This document shows positions 1 through 8,216 of a stretch of 28,119 bases of DNA, in pieces. Source of the stretch: UBA2289 sp041677365 (GTDB lineage Bacteria; Bacillota_I; Bacilli_A; Izemoplasmatales; Hujiaoplasmataceae); the NCBI GenBank assembly GCA_041677365.1, contig JBAYQC010000003.1:1-28119 (forward strand), written 5' to 3'. Under the pieces are notes generated by a model. It saw only the letters and a list, made by a program, of their open reading frames with translations. It was not told where the DNA came from and did not search any database. The translations under genes were made by a program, and so were the position numbers. Every line of letters starts with the position of its first letter. Position 1 is the stretch's first letter.

Positions 1-1
1 G

Positions 2-430
2 ATTCAAGAGCAGTTCAACTATTTGCGATATAATTTACATTTACCTGAGTTCATTGTAAATAACATGTACATTTTAAAAGGATTGAACTTCTCATATACA
101 GAACCTTTTACTGGCTACTATCATCCAACCTTTTTCTATGAATCTTCTTTGAATATTATTGGTTTCGGAATAATGTTAGTTTTAAGAAGATGGAAAAAAG
201 TACATTTTGGTGAGTTATTATCATTCTATTTAGTTTGGTATGGTGGCGTTAGGTTATTGATGGAAACCATGAGAACTGATCCACTTACGTTTGAATTATT
301 TGGAACGACTTTTAAAACACCGGTTGTTACATCAGTAGTAATGATTATAGCGGGAATTTTATTGTCAATTTATATTCGTACAAAAAGAAAAGGAATGGAC
401 TATTCACAGGCTAAAAATCCTTGGTTTTAA
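2..430 (+). CDS. lgt: Lgt, prolipoprotein diacylglyceryl transferase (C-terminal part)
   Basis: Lgt moves a diacylglyceryl group from phosphatidylglycerol to the lipobox cysteine of prolipoproteins in the cytoplasmic membrane. The gene is cut by the window start: the frame is open from base 2, so the TTG at 23 is not a real start. Visible family marks are HPTFFYES, the strongly conserved periplasmic motif, and YGGVRLLMETMR, which matches the YGxxRxxxExxR block holding an arginine essential in characterised Lgt proteins. Hydrophobic stretches (NIIGFGIMLVL and VVTSVVMIIAGILLSIYI) are the last membrane helices, followed by a short basic cytoplasmic tail. whiA starts 23 bases later on the same strand, so the two probably share a transcript. 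Identification is firm; the N-terminal half is not visible. Confidence 0.93.
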   Translation: MQEQFNYLRYNLHLPEFIVNNMYILKGLNFSYTEPFTGYYHPTFFYESSLNIIGFGIMLVLRRWKKVHFGELLSFYLVWYGGVRLLMETMRTDPLTFELFGTTFKTPVVTSVVMIIAGILLSIYIRTKRKGMDYSQAKNPWF

Positions 431-453
431 AAAAAGAAAGTTAGGCGAGTAAG

Positions 454-1404
454 ATGTCTTTTTCCAGTAAAATTAAATCTGAATTACAATCGTTAAAACA
501 TTTAAATTGTTGCAATAAGGCTGAATTAAGTGCAATGTTGCATATTAATGGATCAATTGAAAAAAGTGCTAATAGTATAAGCATTATTTTTCAATCTACC
601 AATAATGCAGTTGTAAGACGATTTATGCATTTGGTAAAACAACTTTATGATATCGAAATGACGATTTTAAAGAAAGAAATGAAGAAACTTAGAAAGCATG
701 ACTTGTTTGTTATAAAGATAGAGGATAAAGTTGATTATTTATTAACTGATTTATCTTTAATCAATGAAAATGCTATTTTCTTTCAGGATGTAGATGAATC
801 ATTGATAGAAAGAGAATGTTGTAAAAAAGCTTATTTAAGAGGTGTATTTATGGCTTCGGGTTCGATAAATTCCCCGGATACTAGCGCTTATCATTTAGAG
901 ATTCAAACATTTTCACTTAAACAGGCTGAAGTTATTCAAAGTATTTGCGATGAGTTTAGCCTAAACGCTAAGATTACTAAGAATCGTCGGGGTTTTATAG
1001 CATATATTAAAGAAGCTGAGAGAATTGCTGACTTTCTAAGGGTAATTGGTGCGAATAATTCTTTATTTGAGTTTGAAGATTCACGAATTAAAAGAGATTT
1101 TAAGAATTCGATTAACCGAGTAATCAACTGCGATATTGCCAATGAAAAGAAGGCTATGGATGCTGCTAATAAACAACTGGAATATATCAGGATTATCGAA
1201 ACAAAAAATATTAACAATCTATCTAAAAGTGTTAAAGAAGCAATTTTTTTAAGAAAAACTTATCCTGAAGCTAGTTTATCTGAGCTTTCATATGTCTCAA
1301 CGGAGCATTTTGATAAAGCGATTTCAAAATCTGCTTTAAATCATCGCTTTAGAGCAATCAAGGATATAGCAAATAAAATTCTTATTGAAGAGGGAAGAAA
1401 ATGA
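454..1404 (+). CDS. whiA: WhiA, LAGLIDADG-like/HTH DNA-binding protein
   Basis: WhiA is a conserved Gram-positive protein linked to sporulation control in actinomycetes and to cell division and chromosome organisation in Bacillus. The 316 residues fit the usual length. The N-terminus (MSFSSKIKSELQSL) is typical, the middle contains the homing-endonuclease-like fold without a nuclease role (KAYLRGVFMASGSINSP, about residues 124-140), and the C-terminal helix-turn-helix is seen in SLSELSYVS and ISKSALNHRFRAIKDIA (about 267-306). The Shine-Dalgarno is weak (AGGCGAG). The stop codon is a TGA that overlaps the acpS start as ATGA, indicating translational coupling and showing that TGA is a stop here. 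Many Bacillota carry yvcK before whiA; here lgt comes directly before it. Confidence 0.93.
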   Translation: MSFSSKIKSELQSLKHLNCCNKAELSAMLHINGSIEKSANSISIIFQSTNNAVVRRFMHLVKQLYDIEMTILKKEMKKLRKHDLFVIKIEDKVDYLLTDLSLINENAIFFQDVDESLIERECCKKAYLRGVFMASGSINSPDTSAYHLEIQTFSLKQAEVIQSICDEFSLNAKITKNRRGFIAYIKEAERIADFLRVIGANNSLFEFEDSRIKRDFKNSINRVINCDIANEKKAMDAANKQLEYIRIIETKNINNLSKSVKEAIFLRKTYPEASLSELSYVSTEHFDKAISKSALNHRFRAIKDIANKILIEEGRK

Positions 1405-1757
1405 TTAAGAGTATCGGTGTTGATATTTGTAAAAATAGCCGGCTTAATGAAAAAATTATTAATAAGATACTTACAGATGAAGAAATTATTAAATATAATA
1501 GTTTCAATAGTAGTGAGAGAAAGAACACTTATCTTGCAGGGAGGTTTGCGATTAAAGAAGCTTTAATTAAGGCGTTTTCGAAAGTGGACATGGTATTTTC
1601 ATTTAGAGATTTTACAATCTTGAATGACGAATTTGGAAGGCCGTTTTTAAAAAATGATTATTCCTCTTTGTTTAGAGTTCACTTGACATTATCGCATGAA
1701 GAAGATTATAGTGTGGGATTTGTAGTTATTGAAAGTCTTAATGAAAAGATTAAATAA
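1401..1757 (+). CDS. acpS: AcpS, holo-[acyl-carrier-protein] synthase
   Basis: AcpS transfers 4'-phosphopantetheine from CoA to the serine of acyl carrier protein, activating it for fatty acid synthesis in the cytoplasm. The 118 residues match single-domain AcpS. The N-terminal SIGVDICKNSRL corresponds to the GxDIxxxxR motif with the metal-binding Asp, and AGRFAIKEALIKAF contains the conserved RFAxKEAxxKA block with the metal-binding Glu. The C-terminal VHLTLSHEEDYSVGFVVIE is the usual LSHxxxYAxAxV ending. The ATG overlaps the whiA stop (ATGA) and has a good ribosome site (GAGGG, six bases upstream). Confidence 0.92.
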   Translation: MIKSIGVDICKNSRLNEKIINKILTDEEIIKYNSFNSSERKNTYLAGRFAIKEALIKAFSKVDMVFSFRDFTILNDEFGRPFLKNDYSSLFRVHLTLSHEEDYSVGFVVIESLNEKIK

Positions 1758-1765
1758 AATAAATC

Positions 1766-1794
1766 TTGCAAATTATAGAGAAATTAGTTAAAAT
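1766..1794 (+). promoter_or_regulatory. Candidate sigma-A promoter for the 1815 gene
   Basis: TTGCAA at 1766-1771 and TAAAAT at 1789-1794 are separated by exactly 17 bases. It sits between the acpS stop and the next gene, which begins 20 bases after the -10 box. Each box differs from consensus by one base. AT-rich DNA yields such matches by chance, so confidence is moderate. Confidence 0.5.
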
Positions 1795-1814
1795 TAAAAT
1801 ACTGAGGTGAAAAA

Positions 1815-2342
1815 ATGGCAACTTACAAAAAAGGATATAAAAAACAAAATACTGAACTTATGTTATTGAAGACAATTATTGCGATTATCGCATCGGTTGT
1901 CTTAATAGTAGCGATAGCATTTATCTATGACGCTTTAACAAAATGGAGTAATTATTCATCTTACCCAAGTATCGAGAACTATGAAGATGTTTTTGAAATG
2001 AAAGATGAAGATGAAAACGAGATTATGGATTATGTTATTTACATCTATTCAAATAATTCTGAAACTTCTTCTAATATAAAAAAAGATGTTTTGAAATTAG
2101 GTAGAAGTATCAATAAAGAAAACGATATGTTTTTCTTGATTGATTCAGGCAATATTACAAGTGATGAAGAAGCTGAGTTTGGTGAAGAAGAATTCTTAGA
2201 TACTATTAATAGAGATCGAATCTTAACGCCAATGATAGTGGTAGTAAATGATGGAGAGTTCCATCAAGCATATTACGGTTCAACTGATGTTTTAGAAACT
2301 CTGGAATCAATTGAGGACGGGACATACGAACCATTTAACTAA
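1815..2342 (+). CDS. Membrane-anchored thioredoxin-fold-like protein lacking CXXC
   Basis: This 175-residue protein has a basic N-terminus (MATYKKGYKKQ), one hydrophobic helix at about residues 18-41, then an acidic exported or surface-facing domain, so it is probably a type II anchored protein. The domain has a thioredoxin-like rhythm: a strand (YVIYIYS), a loop, a helix (NIKKDVLKLGRSIN), a strand (MFFLID), then a strand after a proline (LTPMIVVVNDGEF) and YYGSTDVLETLESI, resembling the cis-Pro strand and C-terminal helix of thioredoxins. The active-site position reads SNNSETSSN, with no cysteines at all, so it cannot act as a classical disulfide oxidoreductase. It has its own promoter, a good GAGGTG ribosome site and a terminator, so it is a single-gene unit. 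The fold is inferred by eye; the function is unknown. Confidence 0.7.
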   Translation: MATYKKGYKKQNTELMLLKTIIAIIASVVLIVAIAFIYDALTKWSNYSSYPSIENYEDVFEMKDEDENEIMDYVIYIYSNNSETSSNIKKDVLKLGRSINKENDMFFLIDSGNITSDEEAEFGEEEFLDTINRDRILTPMIVVVNDGEFHQAYYGSTDVLETLESIEDGTYEPFN

Positions 2343-2352
2343 TTTAAAAATT

Positions 2353-2388
2353 TAGAGCCAAATTATGGCTCTATTTTTTATTTTTTTT
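2353..2388 (+). terminator. Intrinsic terminator after the 1815 gene
   Basis: An eight-pair hairpin (TAGAGCCA with TGGCTCTA, 2353-2360 and 2366-2373, five-base loop) is followed by a long T-rich run. It lies 10 bases after the stop codon. Confidence 0.88.
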
Positions 2389-2435
2389 GTTATTTATGGT
2401 AAAATATAGTAAGAGATTTCACAAGGAGAATAACT

Positions 2436-4637
2436 ATGGATTATATTAATGATGAACTAATTAAACAAGTTGCAAAAAGTCAAAACATTACGGTTAAACA
2501 AGTAGAGACGGTTTTGGAATTACTTGCTGAAGGAAATACGGTTCCTTTTATCGCTCGTTATCGAAAAGAAAAAACGGATTCTTTAGATGAGGAACAAATC
2601 CGATCAATTCAAAAAGAGTATGAATATGGAAAGAATCTTCAAGATAGAAAAGAAGATATTATTCGACTCATTGATGAAAAGGGTATGTTAACCGATGAAT
2701 TGGTTAAAGATATAAATGATTGTACAAAATTGGTTGATTTAGAAGATATTTACAGACCATTTAAAGAAAAGAAGAAAACTAAAGCGACAGAAGCTATTAG
2801 AATGGGATTAGAACCCTTAGCTAATGAGATATTGACTTTCCCTAAAGAAGCAAATCTTAATAAAATGGCTGAGCCATTCATCAACGAAGAAGTAGAAAAT
2901 ATAGAACAAGCATTAGCTGGAGCGATGTATATAATCGCAGAAACAGTATCAGATAATGCAGATTATCGTAAATGGATAAGAAACTATACTTATAAAAACG
3001 GAAAAATTGTCACAAAGATAAAAAAAGATGCAGAAGATAAATATCAAACTTATAAAAATTATTACGATTATGAAGAAGCATTAGGCAGGATTAAGTTATA
3101 TCGTATTCTAGCAATTAATCGCGCTGAAAAAGAGAAAATAATTACAGTAAAAATTGATGTTGATACTGATGATATTTTTAAGTATCTTAACAACAAGGTT
3201 ATTGGAAATAATATTTCTCCAGTAAATAATTTAGTTGAAGAAGCTTGCATCGATGCATATAAACGTTTAATCAGCGGTTCTATATCTAGAGAAATTAGAA
3301 GTGATTTCCAAGAACGTGCTGAAAATCAAGCTATTCATATTTTTTCTGAAAATTTAAGATCTTTATTATTACAACCGCCACTAAAAGGCCAAATGGTTTT
3401 GGGGATTGACCCCGCTTTTAGAACCGGTTGTAAATTAGCAGTAATTGATCCTTTCGGTAAGTTTATCGCCAAAGACGTTATCTATCCTCATGAAGCTTAT
3501 GTTGGCCAAAACGTCAACCCTAAACAGGTTGAGGAAGCAAAGAACAAGACAATTAATTTGATTGAAAAGTTCAAAGTAGATATCATTGCGATTGGTAATG
3601 GTACGGCATCAAGAGAGACTGAAAGTTTTGTTGCTAAACTCTTAAAAGAAACTAATCGTAAAGTCAAGTATGTTATTGTAAATGAAGCAGGAGCTTCAGT
3701 ATATTCAGCTTCTGATTTAGCAAGGGATGAATTTCCAGATTTTCAAGTAGAAGAAAGGTCAGCTGTATCAATCGCTAGAAGAATGCAAGATCCTTTAAGT
3801 GAATTGGTAAAAATTGATCCAAAATCAATTGGAGTTGGTCAATATCAACATGATGTCACTCAATCAAAATTAAGTGATTCACTGGATTTTGTTGTTTCAA
3901 CAGCAGTTAACCAGATTGGAGTAAATGTAAATACTGCCTCACCGGCATTATTGCAATATGTTTCAGGACTTTCAACGAAAGTCGCAAAGAACATAGTTGA
4001 AAAACGAGAAACTTTCGGACCATTTAAAAACCGTAAAGCTTTAATGGACGTTCCTAGTTTAGGAGCTAAAACTTTTGAACAAGCTATTGGTTTCTTAAGG
4101 ATATTTAATTCGGAAAATCCTTTAGATAAAACTCCAATTCACCCTGAAAGTTATGATTTAGCATATCAAATCCTTGGTTACCTAGATTTGAAACCTGAAG
4201 AAATTGGTAGTGATAAATGTAAAAAAGCTATCGATAAAGTTAATAAAACAAAATTAGCTCAATATTTTGAACAAAGTGAAATTCTTATTGAAGATATTTT
4301 GTCAGCATTTCTATCCCCTACAAGGGATATTCGTGATGATTTTCCTCAACCCTTACTTAAAAGTGAGCTTTTAAGTTTAGAGGATTTGAAGGTTGATATG
4401 GAACTTCAAGGAACAGTTAGAAATGTTGTTGATTTTGGCGCTTTTATCGATGTTGGAATTAAAGAAGCTGGTTTAGTTCATATTTCTAAAATGGCAAACT
4501 CATATGTCAAACATCCTTTAGATGTCGTTAGTGTTGGAGACATTGTTAAGGTTTGGGTTGTAAGTGTTGACATTGACAGAAAGAGATTGCAATTAACAAT
4601 GATTAGTCCTAAAGAAATACCAGCTTATATAAATTAA
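2436..4637 (+). CDS. tex: Tex family S1 RNA-binding transcription accessory protein
   Basis: Tex is a conserved nucleic-acid-binding protein related to eukaryotic Spt6, with roles in transcription and ribosome-linked processes that remain poorly defined. All expected modules are visible in 733 residues: an N-terminal helical region with the motif AEGNTVPFIARYRKEKT, a YqgF/RuvC-like RNase H fold starting at GIDPAFRTGCKLAVID (about residue 323), a helix-hairpin-helix segment (SGLSTKVAKNIVEKR through VPSLGAKTFEQA, about 505-560), and a C-terminal S1 domain (GTVRNVVDFGAFIDVG through VDIDRKRLQLTM, about 655-725). The length is slightly above the roughly 720 residues typical of the family. The ATG at 2436 has an excellent AAGGAG eight bases upstream. 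A terminator precedes it, so it has its own promoter, though I could not fix one with confidence in the AT-rich 2387-2410 region. Confidence 0.95.
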   Translation: MDYINDELIKQVAKSQNITVKQVETVLELLAEGNTVPFIARYRKEKTDSLDEEQIRSIQKEYEYGKNLQDRKEDIIRLIDEKGMLTDELVKDINDCTKLVDLEDIYRPFKEKKKTKATEAIRMGLEPLANEILTFPKEANLNKMAEPFINEEVENIEQALAGAMYIIAETVSDNADYRKWIRNYTYKNGKIVTKIKKDAEDKYQTYKNYYDYEEALGRIKLYRILAINRAEKEKIITVKIDVDTDDIFKYLNNKVIGNNISPVNNLVEEACIDAYKRLISGSISREIRSDFQERAENQAIHIFSENLRSLLLQPPLKGQMVLGIDPAFRTGCKLAVIDPFGKFIAKDVIYPHEAYVGQNVNPKQVEEAKNKTINLIEKFKVDIIAIGNGTASRETESFVAKLLKETNRKVKYVIVNEAGASVYSASDLARDEFPDFQVEERSAVSIARRMQDPLSELVKIDPKSIGVGQYQHDVTQSKLSDSLDFVVSTAVNQIGVNVNTASPALLQYVSGLSTKVAKNIVEKRETFGPFKNRKALMDVPSLGAKTFEQAIGFLRIFNSENPLDKTPIHPESYDLAYQILGYLDLKPEEIGSDKCKKAIDKVNKTKLAQYFEQSEILIEDILSAFLSPTRDIRDDFPQPLLKSELLSLEDLKVDMELQGTVRNVVDFGAFIDVGIKEAGLVHISKMANSYVKHPLDVVSVGDIVKVWVVSVDIDRKRLQLTMISPKEIPAYIN

Positions 4638-4648
4638 TTACTAGTCAC

Positions 4649-4677
4649 TTGCAAAAACGGATAAAATTATATAAGAT
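4649..4677 (+). promoter_or_regulatory. Candidate sigma-A promoter for the 4711 gene
   Basis: TTGCAA (4649-4654) and TAAGAT (4672-4677) are separated by 17 bases and lie between the tex stop and a strong ribosome site (AAGGAGG, 4697-4703). The -35 box is the same TTGCAA variant proposed for the 1815 gene. Confidence 0.45.
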
Positions 4678-4710
4678 TATCATATAAAACTTTATTAAGG
4701 AGGTTTTAAA

Positions 4711-5379
4711 ATGGCAAAAGCAAAATACGGATATGGTTGGGCTTTGAAATGGGTATTAGCTGCTATATTAGTGGCCGTAGGTATATTCATGGCACTTAGC
4801 TCAGATATCGTTTTTATTATTACTGGGATTGTAGTTGTTTTATTTTCTGTTTTTAGAGTATACCCACTTTTAAAAACATTAAACAAAGAAGTTTTAAGAA
4901 CTGTTAATTTAATTGAAATACTCGTGGATTTAGTTTTAGGCGGTATTATGATTTACGCCGGCTTTAAAGCTAATGCTAATGGGGGAACACTTGATCCTAC
5001 ATGGAATAGTTTATACCGTTGGTTCCTAGGATTCTTCTTCTATGTGAGAGGATTAGTATTCTTTGTATCAACAACGTTTTTTGAAGAAAAAACTGAGATT
5101 CCTAAGTTTATTTTCCATATCATCGCCTTAAGTTTAGGTGTTGTTTTCGCAGTTTGGAAAGAATTTGAACCAAAAACTTTAGGCTGGATTTTCTTATTTG
5201 TTTCAATTGGTGGAGCTGTTTATTTAGGATTTGATGGTTATGGTGGTTATCGTAAATACCGTGATTACTCTAAATCAATTAACACACCTAAGGAAAAACA
5301 AAAAGATTCTAAAGTGGAAAAAGAATTACCTAAACCAATAGAAAATGAAGTAGAACAAGAAGAAACTTACATAAGTTAA
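4711..5379 (+). CDS. Six-helix integral membrane protein of unknown function
   Basis: I do not recognise a family. The 222 residues contain six strongly hydrophobic segments at about 8-28, 30-52, 63-85, 98-120, 127-147 and 153-173, then a charged, probably cytoplasmic tail of about 50 residues that is first basic (YRKYRDYSK) and then acidic and Pro-rich (KELPKPIENEVEQEE). There is no signal peptide apart from the first helix, and I see no catalytic or transporter motif. The start at 4711 is set by a near-perfect AAGGAGG seven bases upstream, suggesting high expression. It lies between tex and tRNA-Ser, with separate promoters on each side, so the neighbours say nothing about its job. Confidence 0.8.
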   Translation: MAKAKYGYGWALKWVLAAILVAVGIFMALSSDIVFIITGIVVVLFSVFRVYPLLKTLNKEVLRTVNLIEILVDLVLGGIMIYAGFKANANGGTLDPTWNSLYRWFLGFFFYVRGLVFFVSTTFFEEKTEIPKFIFHIIALSLGVVFAVWKEFEPKTLGWIFLFVSIGGAVYLGFDGYGGYRKYRDYSKSINTPKEKQKDSKVEKELPKPIENEVEQEETYIS

Positions 5380-5386
5380 AAAATTG

Positions 5387-5415
5387 TTGACAGTTGGTTA
5401 ATAATTTAGTAATAT
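5387..5415 (+). promoter_or_regulatory. Promoter of tRNA-Ser
   Basis: A perfect -35 TTGACA (5387-5392), a 17-base spacer and -10 TAATAT (5410-5415) are placed so that transcription would begin around 5422, just before the tRNA at 5440. It starts only eight bases after the upstream stop codon. Confidence 0.8.
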
Positions 5416-5439
5416 TAAATGGCTGGCTGTCAAAGATTT

Positions 5440-5530
5440 GGAGTAATACTCAAGTGGCCGAAGAGGCGCCCCTGCTAAGGGTGTAGGTCGGGAAACCGGC
5501 GCGAGAGTTCGAATCTCTCTTACTCCGCCA
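5440..5530 (+). tRNA. tRNA-Ser (GCU anticodon)
   Basis: The acceptor stem GGAGTAA (5440-5446) pairs with TTACTCC (5520-5526), followed by discriminator G and an encoded CCA (5528-5530). The anticodon stem CGCCC/GGGTG encloses the loop CTGCTAA with anticodon GCT at 5474-5476, reading AGC and AGU codons. The long variable arm (TCGGGAAACCGG region) is that of a class II serine tRNA, and the T-loop TTCGAAT is present. It has its own promoter and terminator. Confidence 0.97.
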
Positions 5531-5541
5531 GTATATAAAAT

Positions 5542-5577
5542 AAACGCTATATTTTCGAAAAATATAGCGTTTTTTTA
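5542..5577. terminator. Bidirectional terminator between tRNA-Ser and gyrA
   Basis: A long stem (AAACGCTATATTTT paired with its complement ending AGCGTTT, 5542-5572) has a very small loop at CGA. On the plus strand it is followed by seven or more T residues and ends the tRNA transcript. On the minus strand it is followed by TTTATTTTATA and lies 12 bases past the gyrA stop, so it probably ends that operon too. Confidence 0.9.
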
Positions 5578-5588
5578 TTGTTTATTTA

Positions 5589-8207
5589 TTAGTATGTGTT
5601 TTTAAGAATATCTTGAACCTCATCAGGTTCTTCATCTTGCGCTTTTTCTTCTACAATAATTATTTCTTCTTTAACTTCAGAAACTTCAGCCACAACTATG
5701 TCTTCTGTTTTAGCCGTTTCATCCGTGGTTTCTTCTAGTTCATCACACTCTTCTTTATCAACAAGAGCGACAGTCTTAACTAAGTGGTTATCAACTAGAT
5801 TGATAATCTTAACTCCTTGAGTAGCACGTTTTGTGATTGAAATTTGATCAATTGGAGTTCTAATTATTATTCCCTTATCTGATACAACTAAGAGATCTTC
5901 ATCGCCATTAACTGAAATTAGTTTAGCTAAAGGACCATTCTTTTCCGTAACATTTAGAGTTTTAACGCCCTTACCACCGCGTGTTTGCAAACGATATTCA
6001 TCAACTTCAGTTCTTTTACCATAGCCGTTTTGAGTTATAGCAAGGATTTGTGTTTGTTCATCGGTTACTGGAGATACTCCTACGACGAATTCTCCATCAT
6101 TTAAGTTAATTCCTCTAACACCTGCAGCGGTTCTTCCCATGTCGCGAACATCATCTTCACGGAAACGGATAGCTTTACCGTTAGAAGCGCCGATTATAAT
6201 TTCTCTGTCACCATCGGTAAGTTTTACTGAGTGTAAATAATCACCATCTCTTAAAGTAATAGCTTTAATACCATTAACTCGAATATTCTGGAAATTCTTT
6301 AAACTTGTCCGTTTTACAACACCATTTTTGGTTGTGAAGAATAAATATCCAGATTCAAAGTCTTTGATGGTAGTTACTGCAGCTAATTCTTCTCCCTCAT
6401 TAAGTTCTAATAAGTTTACGATTGGGAGGCCTTTTGAATTTCTACCAAAGTTTGGAATTCTGTAACCTTTCATCTTGTAAACTCTTCCTAAATTAGTGAA
6501 GAAGAGCACATAATCGTGAGTTTTAGTAAATACGATAGAATCAATAACATCATCCTCGTTAAGATTCATTCCTGTTTTTCCTCTACCACCTCGGTTTTGA
6601 GCCCGATAAACATCAATGTTCATTCTCTTAACATATCCGTTGGTAGTGATGGCGATAATCACGTCTTCATTAGGAATTAAATCTTCGTCTTCGATGTCAA
6701 AATCTCCGAATAAATCAATTTCTGTTCTTCGTTCATCACCGTATTTTTCTTTCATTTCTAAAGCTTCATCAATTAGTATTTGATCTTGTTTTGTTCTATC
6801 TATTAAGGTTTCTTCTAAGTCAGATATACTTTCATTTAATTGAGAAACTTCTTGTTCAATCTTTTCGCGTTCTAATCCAGATAATCTTCTAAGTTGCATT
6901 TGTAGAATCGCTTTTGTCTGTAGTTCTGAAAGATTGAAAGCATCCATTAATTTACTTTCGGTATCATCATAAGACTCACGAATTATTTTGATTACTTCAT
7001 CAATATTATCAAGGGCAATAATGAAACCTTCTAGTAGATGTAGTCTTTGTTTTGCTTTGTCTAAATCGAAGTTAGTTTTTCTAATCAAGACTTCGATTTG
7101 GTGATCATAGTAATGTCTAATCATATCGATAAGGCCTAAAACAACAGGCTTATCGTTAACTAACGCTAACATGTTTGCGCCGAAAGTAGTTTGTAGTTGA
7201 GAATTCTTTAGTAAGTTGTTAAGGACAACTTCGGCATTGGCATCACGTCTTAATTCGATAACGATTTTCATACCTTTACGACTTGATTCATCACGTAAAT
7301 CAGTAATCCCTTCAACTCTTCCTTCTTTAGCAAGATCAGCTATTCTTTCGATTAAAGTCGTCTTATTAACTTGATAAGGTATCTCCTTAACAATAATTTG
7401 TTTTTTACCATTAGCTAGTTCGATAATTTCTGTTTTTGCTTTCATTCTAATGGATCCCTTACCAGTAGAATAAGCTGATAATACACCAGATTGTCCAAGG
7501 ATAATTCCGCCTGTAGGAAAATCTGGACCCTTTATAAACTCCATAATCTCATCTAACTCAATTTGCTTGTTATTAATGTAAGCAATATATCCATCCAAAA
7601 CCTCATTTAAATTATGTGGTGGGATGTTTGTTGCCATGGCTACGGCAATACCACTTGACCCGTTGATTAAGAGATTTGGTATTCTCGTTGGTAATACTTT
7701 TGGTTCAGTTTCAGAACCATCGTAATTATCCATAAAATCAACAGTATCTTTTTTTAAGTCTCGTAAAATTTCTTGAGTAATTTTTTCCATCTTAGCTTCA
7801 GTATATCGCATAGCTGCTGGTGGATCTCCATCGATAGAACCAAAGTTACCATGTCCGTTTACTAAAGGATATCTTGTGCTAAAATCTTGGGCAAGTCTTA
7901 CTAAAGCATCATAAATAGAACTATCTCCATGAGGATGATACTTACCCATAACGTCCCCAACAATTCTTGCACTCTTTTTAAAAGCTTTATCTGGATATAC
8001 ACCTAATTCATCCATTCCGTAAAGAATTCTTCTATGAACTGGTTTTAAACCATCCCTTACATCGGGAATAGCACGAGCGACAATGACACTCATAGCATAG
8101 GAAAGGAATGAGTTTTTCATTTCGTTGGAAAGATTTATTTCTAATACTTTGTCTCTGATATTTTCTGGCATTTGATCGTTAGTTGTTTTAATTTCTTCCA
8201 TTTTCAT
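5589..8207 (-). CDS. gyrA: DNA gyrase subunit A
   Basis: GyrA is the breakage-rejoining subunit of gyrase, which introduces negative supercoils as an A2B2 complex. The catalytic tyrosine is Tyr135 in AMRYTE. The quinolone-determining region reads YHPHGDSSIYD, with Ser96 and Asp100 at the positions of E. coli Ser83 and Asp87; the offset of 13 also fits Tyr122. The C-terminal wrapping domain has a GyrA box, QNRGGRG (about residue 536), and a later QTRGGKG (about 739), marking gyrase rather than topoisomerase IV. A tail of about 55 residues is very acidic. The protein is 872 residues long. It begins nine bases after the gyrB stop. Two in-frame ATGs (8207 and 8201) follow AGGAAGGGAG: AGGA suits the first and GGGAG the second, so the start is uncertain by two codons. 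Confidence 0.97.
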   Translation of the reverse strand: MKMEEIKTTNDQMPENIRDKVLEINLSNEMKNSFLSYAMSVIVARAIPDVRDGLKPVHRRILYGMDELGVYPDKAFKKSARIVGDVMGKYHPHGDSSIYDALVRLAQDFSTRYPLVNGHGNFGSIDGDPPAAMRYTEAKMEKITQEILRDLKKDTVDFMDNYDGSETEPKVLPTRIPNLLINGSSGIAVAMATNIPPHNLNEVLDGYIAYINNKQIELDEIMEFIKGPDFPTGGIILGQSGVLSAYSTGKGSIRMKAKTEIIELANGKKQIIVKEIPYQVNKTTLIERIADLAKEGRVEGITDLRDESSRKGMKIVIELRRDANAEVVLNNLLKNSQLQTTFGANMLALVNDKPVVLGLIDMIRHYYDHQIEVLIRKTNFDLDKAKQRLHLLEGFIIALDNIDEVIKIIRESYDDTESKLMDAFNLSELQTKAILQMQLRRLSGLEREKIEQEVSQLNESISDLEETLIDRTKQDQILIDEALEMKEKYGDERRTEIDLFGDFDIEDEDLIPNEDVIIAITTNGYVKRMNIDVYRAQNRGGRGKTGMNLNEDDVIDSIVFTKTHDYVLFFTNLGRVYKMKGYRIPNFGRNSKGLPIVNLLELNEGEELAAVTTIKDFESGYLFFTTKNGVVKRTSLKNFQNIRVNGIKAITLRDGDYLHSVKLTDGDREIIIGASNGKAIRFREDDVRDMGRTAAGVRGINLNDGEFVVGVSPVTDEQTQILAITQNGYGKRTEVDEYRLQTRGGKGVKTLNVTEKNGPLAKLISVNGDEDLLVVSDKGIIIRTPIDQISITKRATQGVKIINLVDNHLVKTVALVDKEECDELEETTDETAKTEDIVVAEVSEVKEEIIIVEEKAQDEEPDEVQDILKNTY

Positions 8208-8216
8208 TCTCCCTTC

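Noticed and set aside
936..1217. Open frame of 93 codons on the minus strand
   Set aside because: It is antisense to whiA, which has clear family motifs over the same bases, and no promoter or ribosome site is seen.
4695..4886. Open frame of 63 codons on the minus strand
   Set aside because: It is antisense to the first helices of the 4711 membrane protein, which has a near-perfect ribosome site; no initiation signals on the minus strand.
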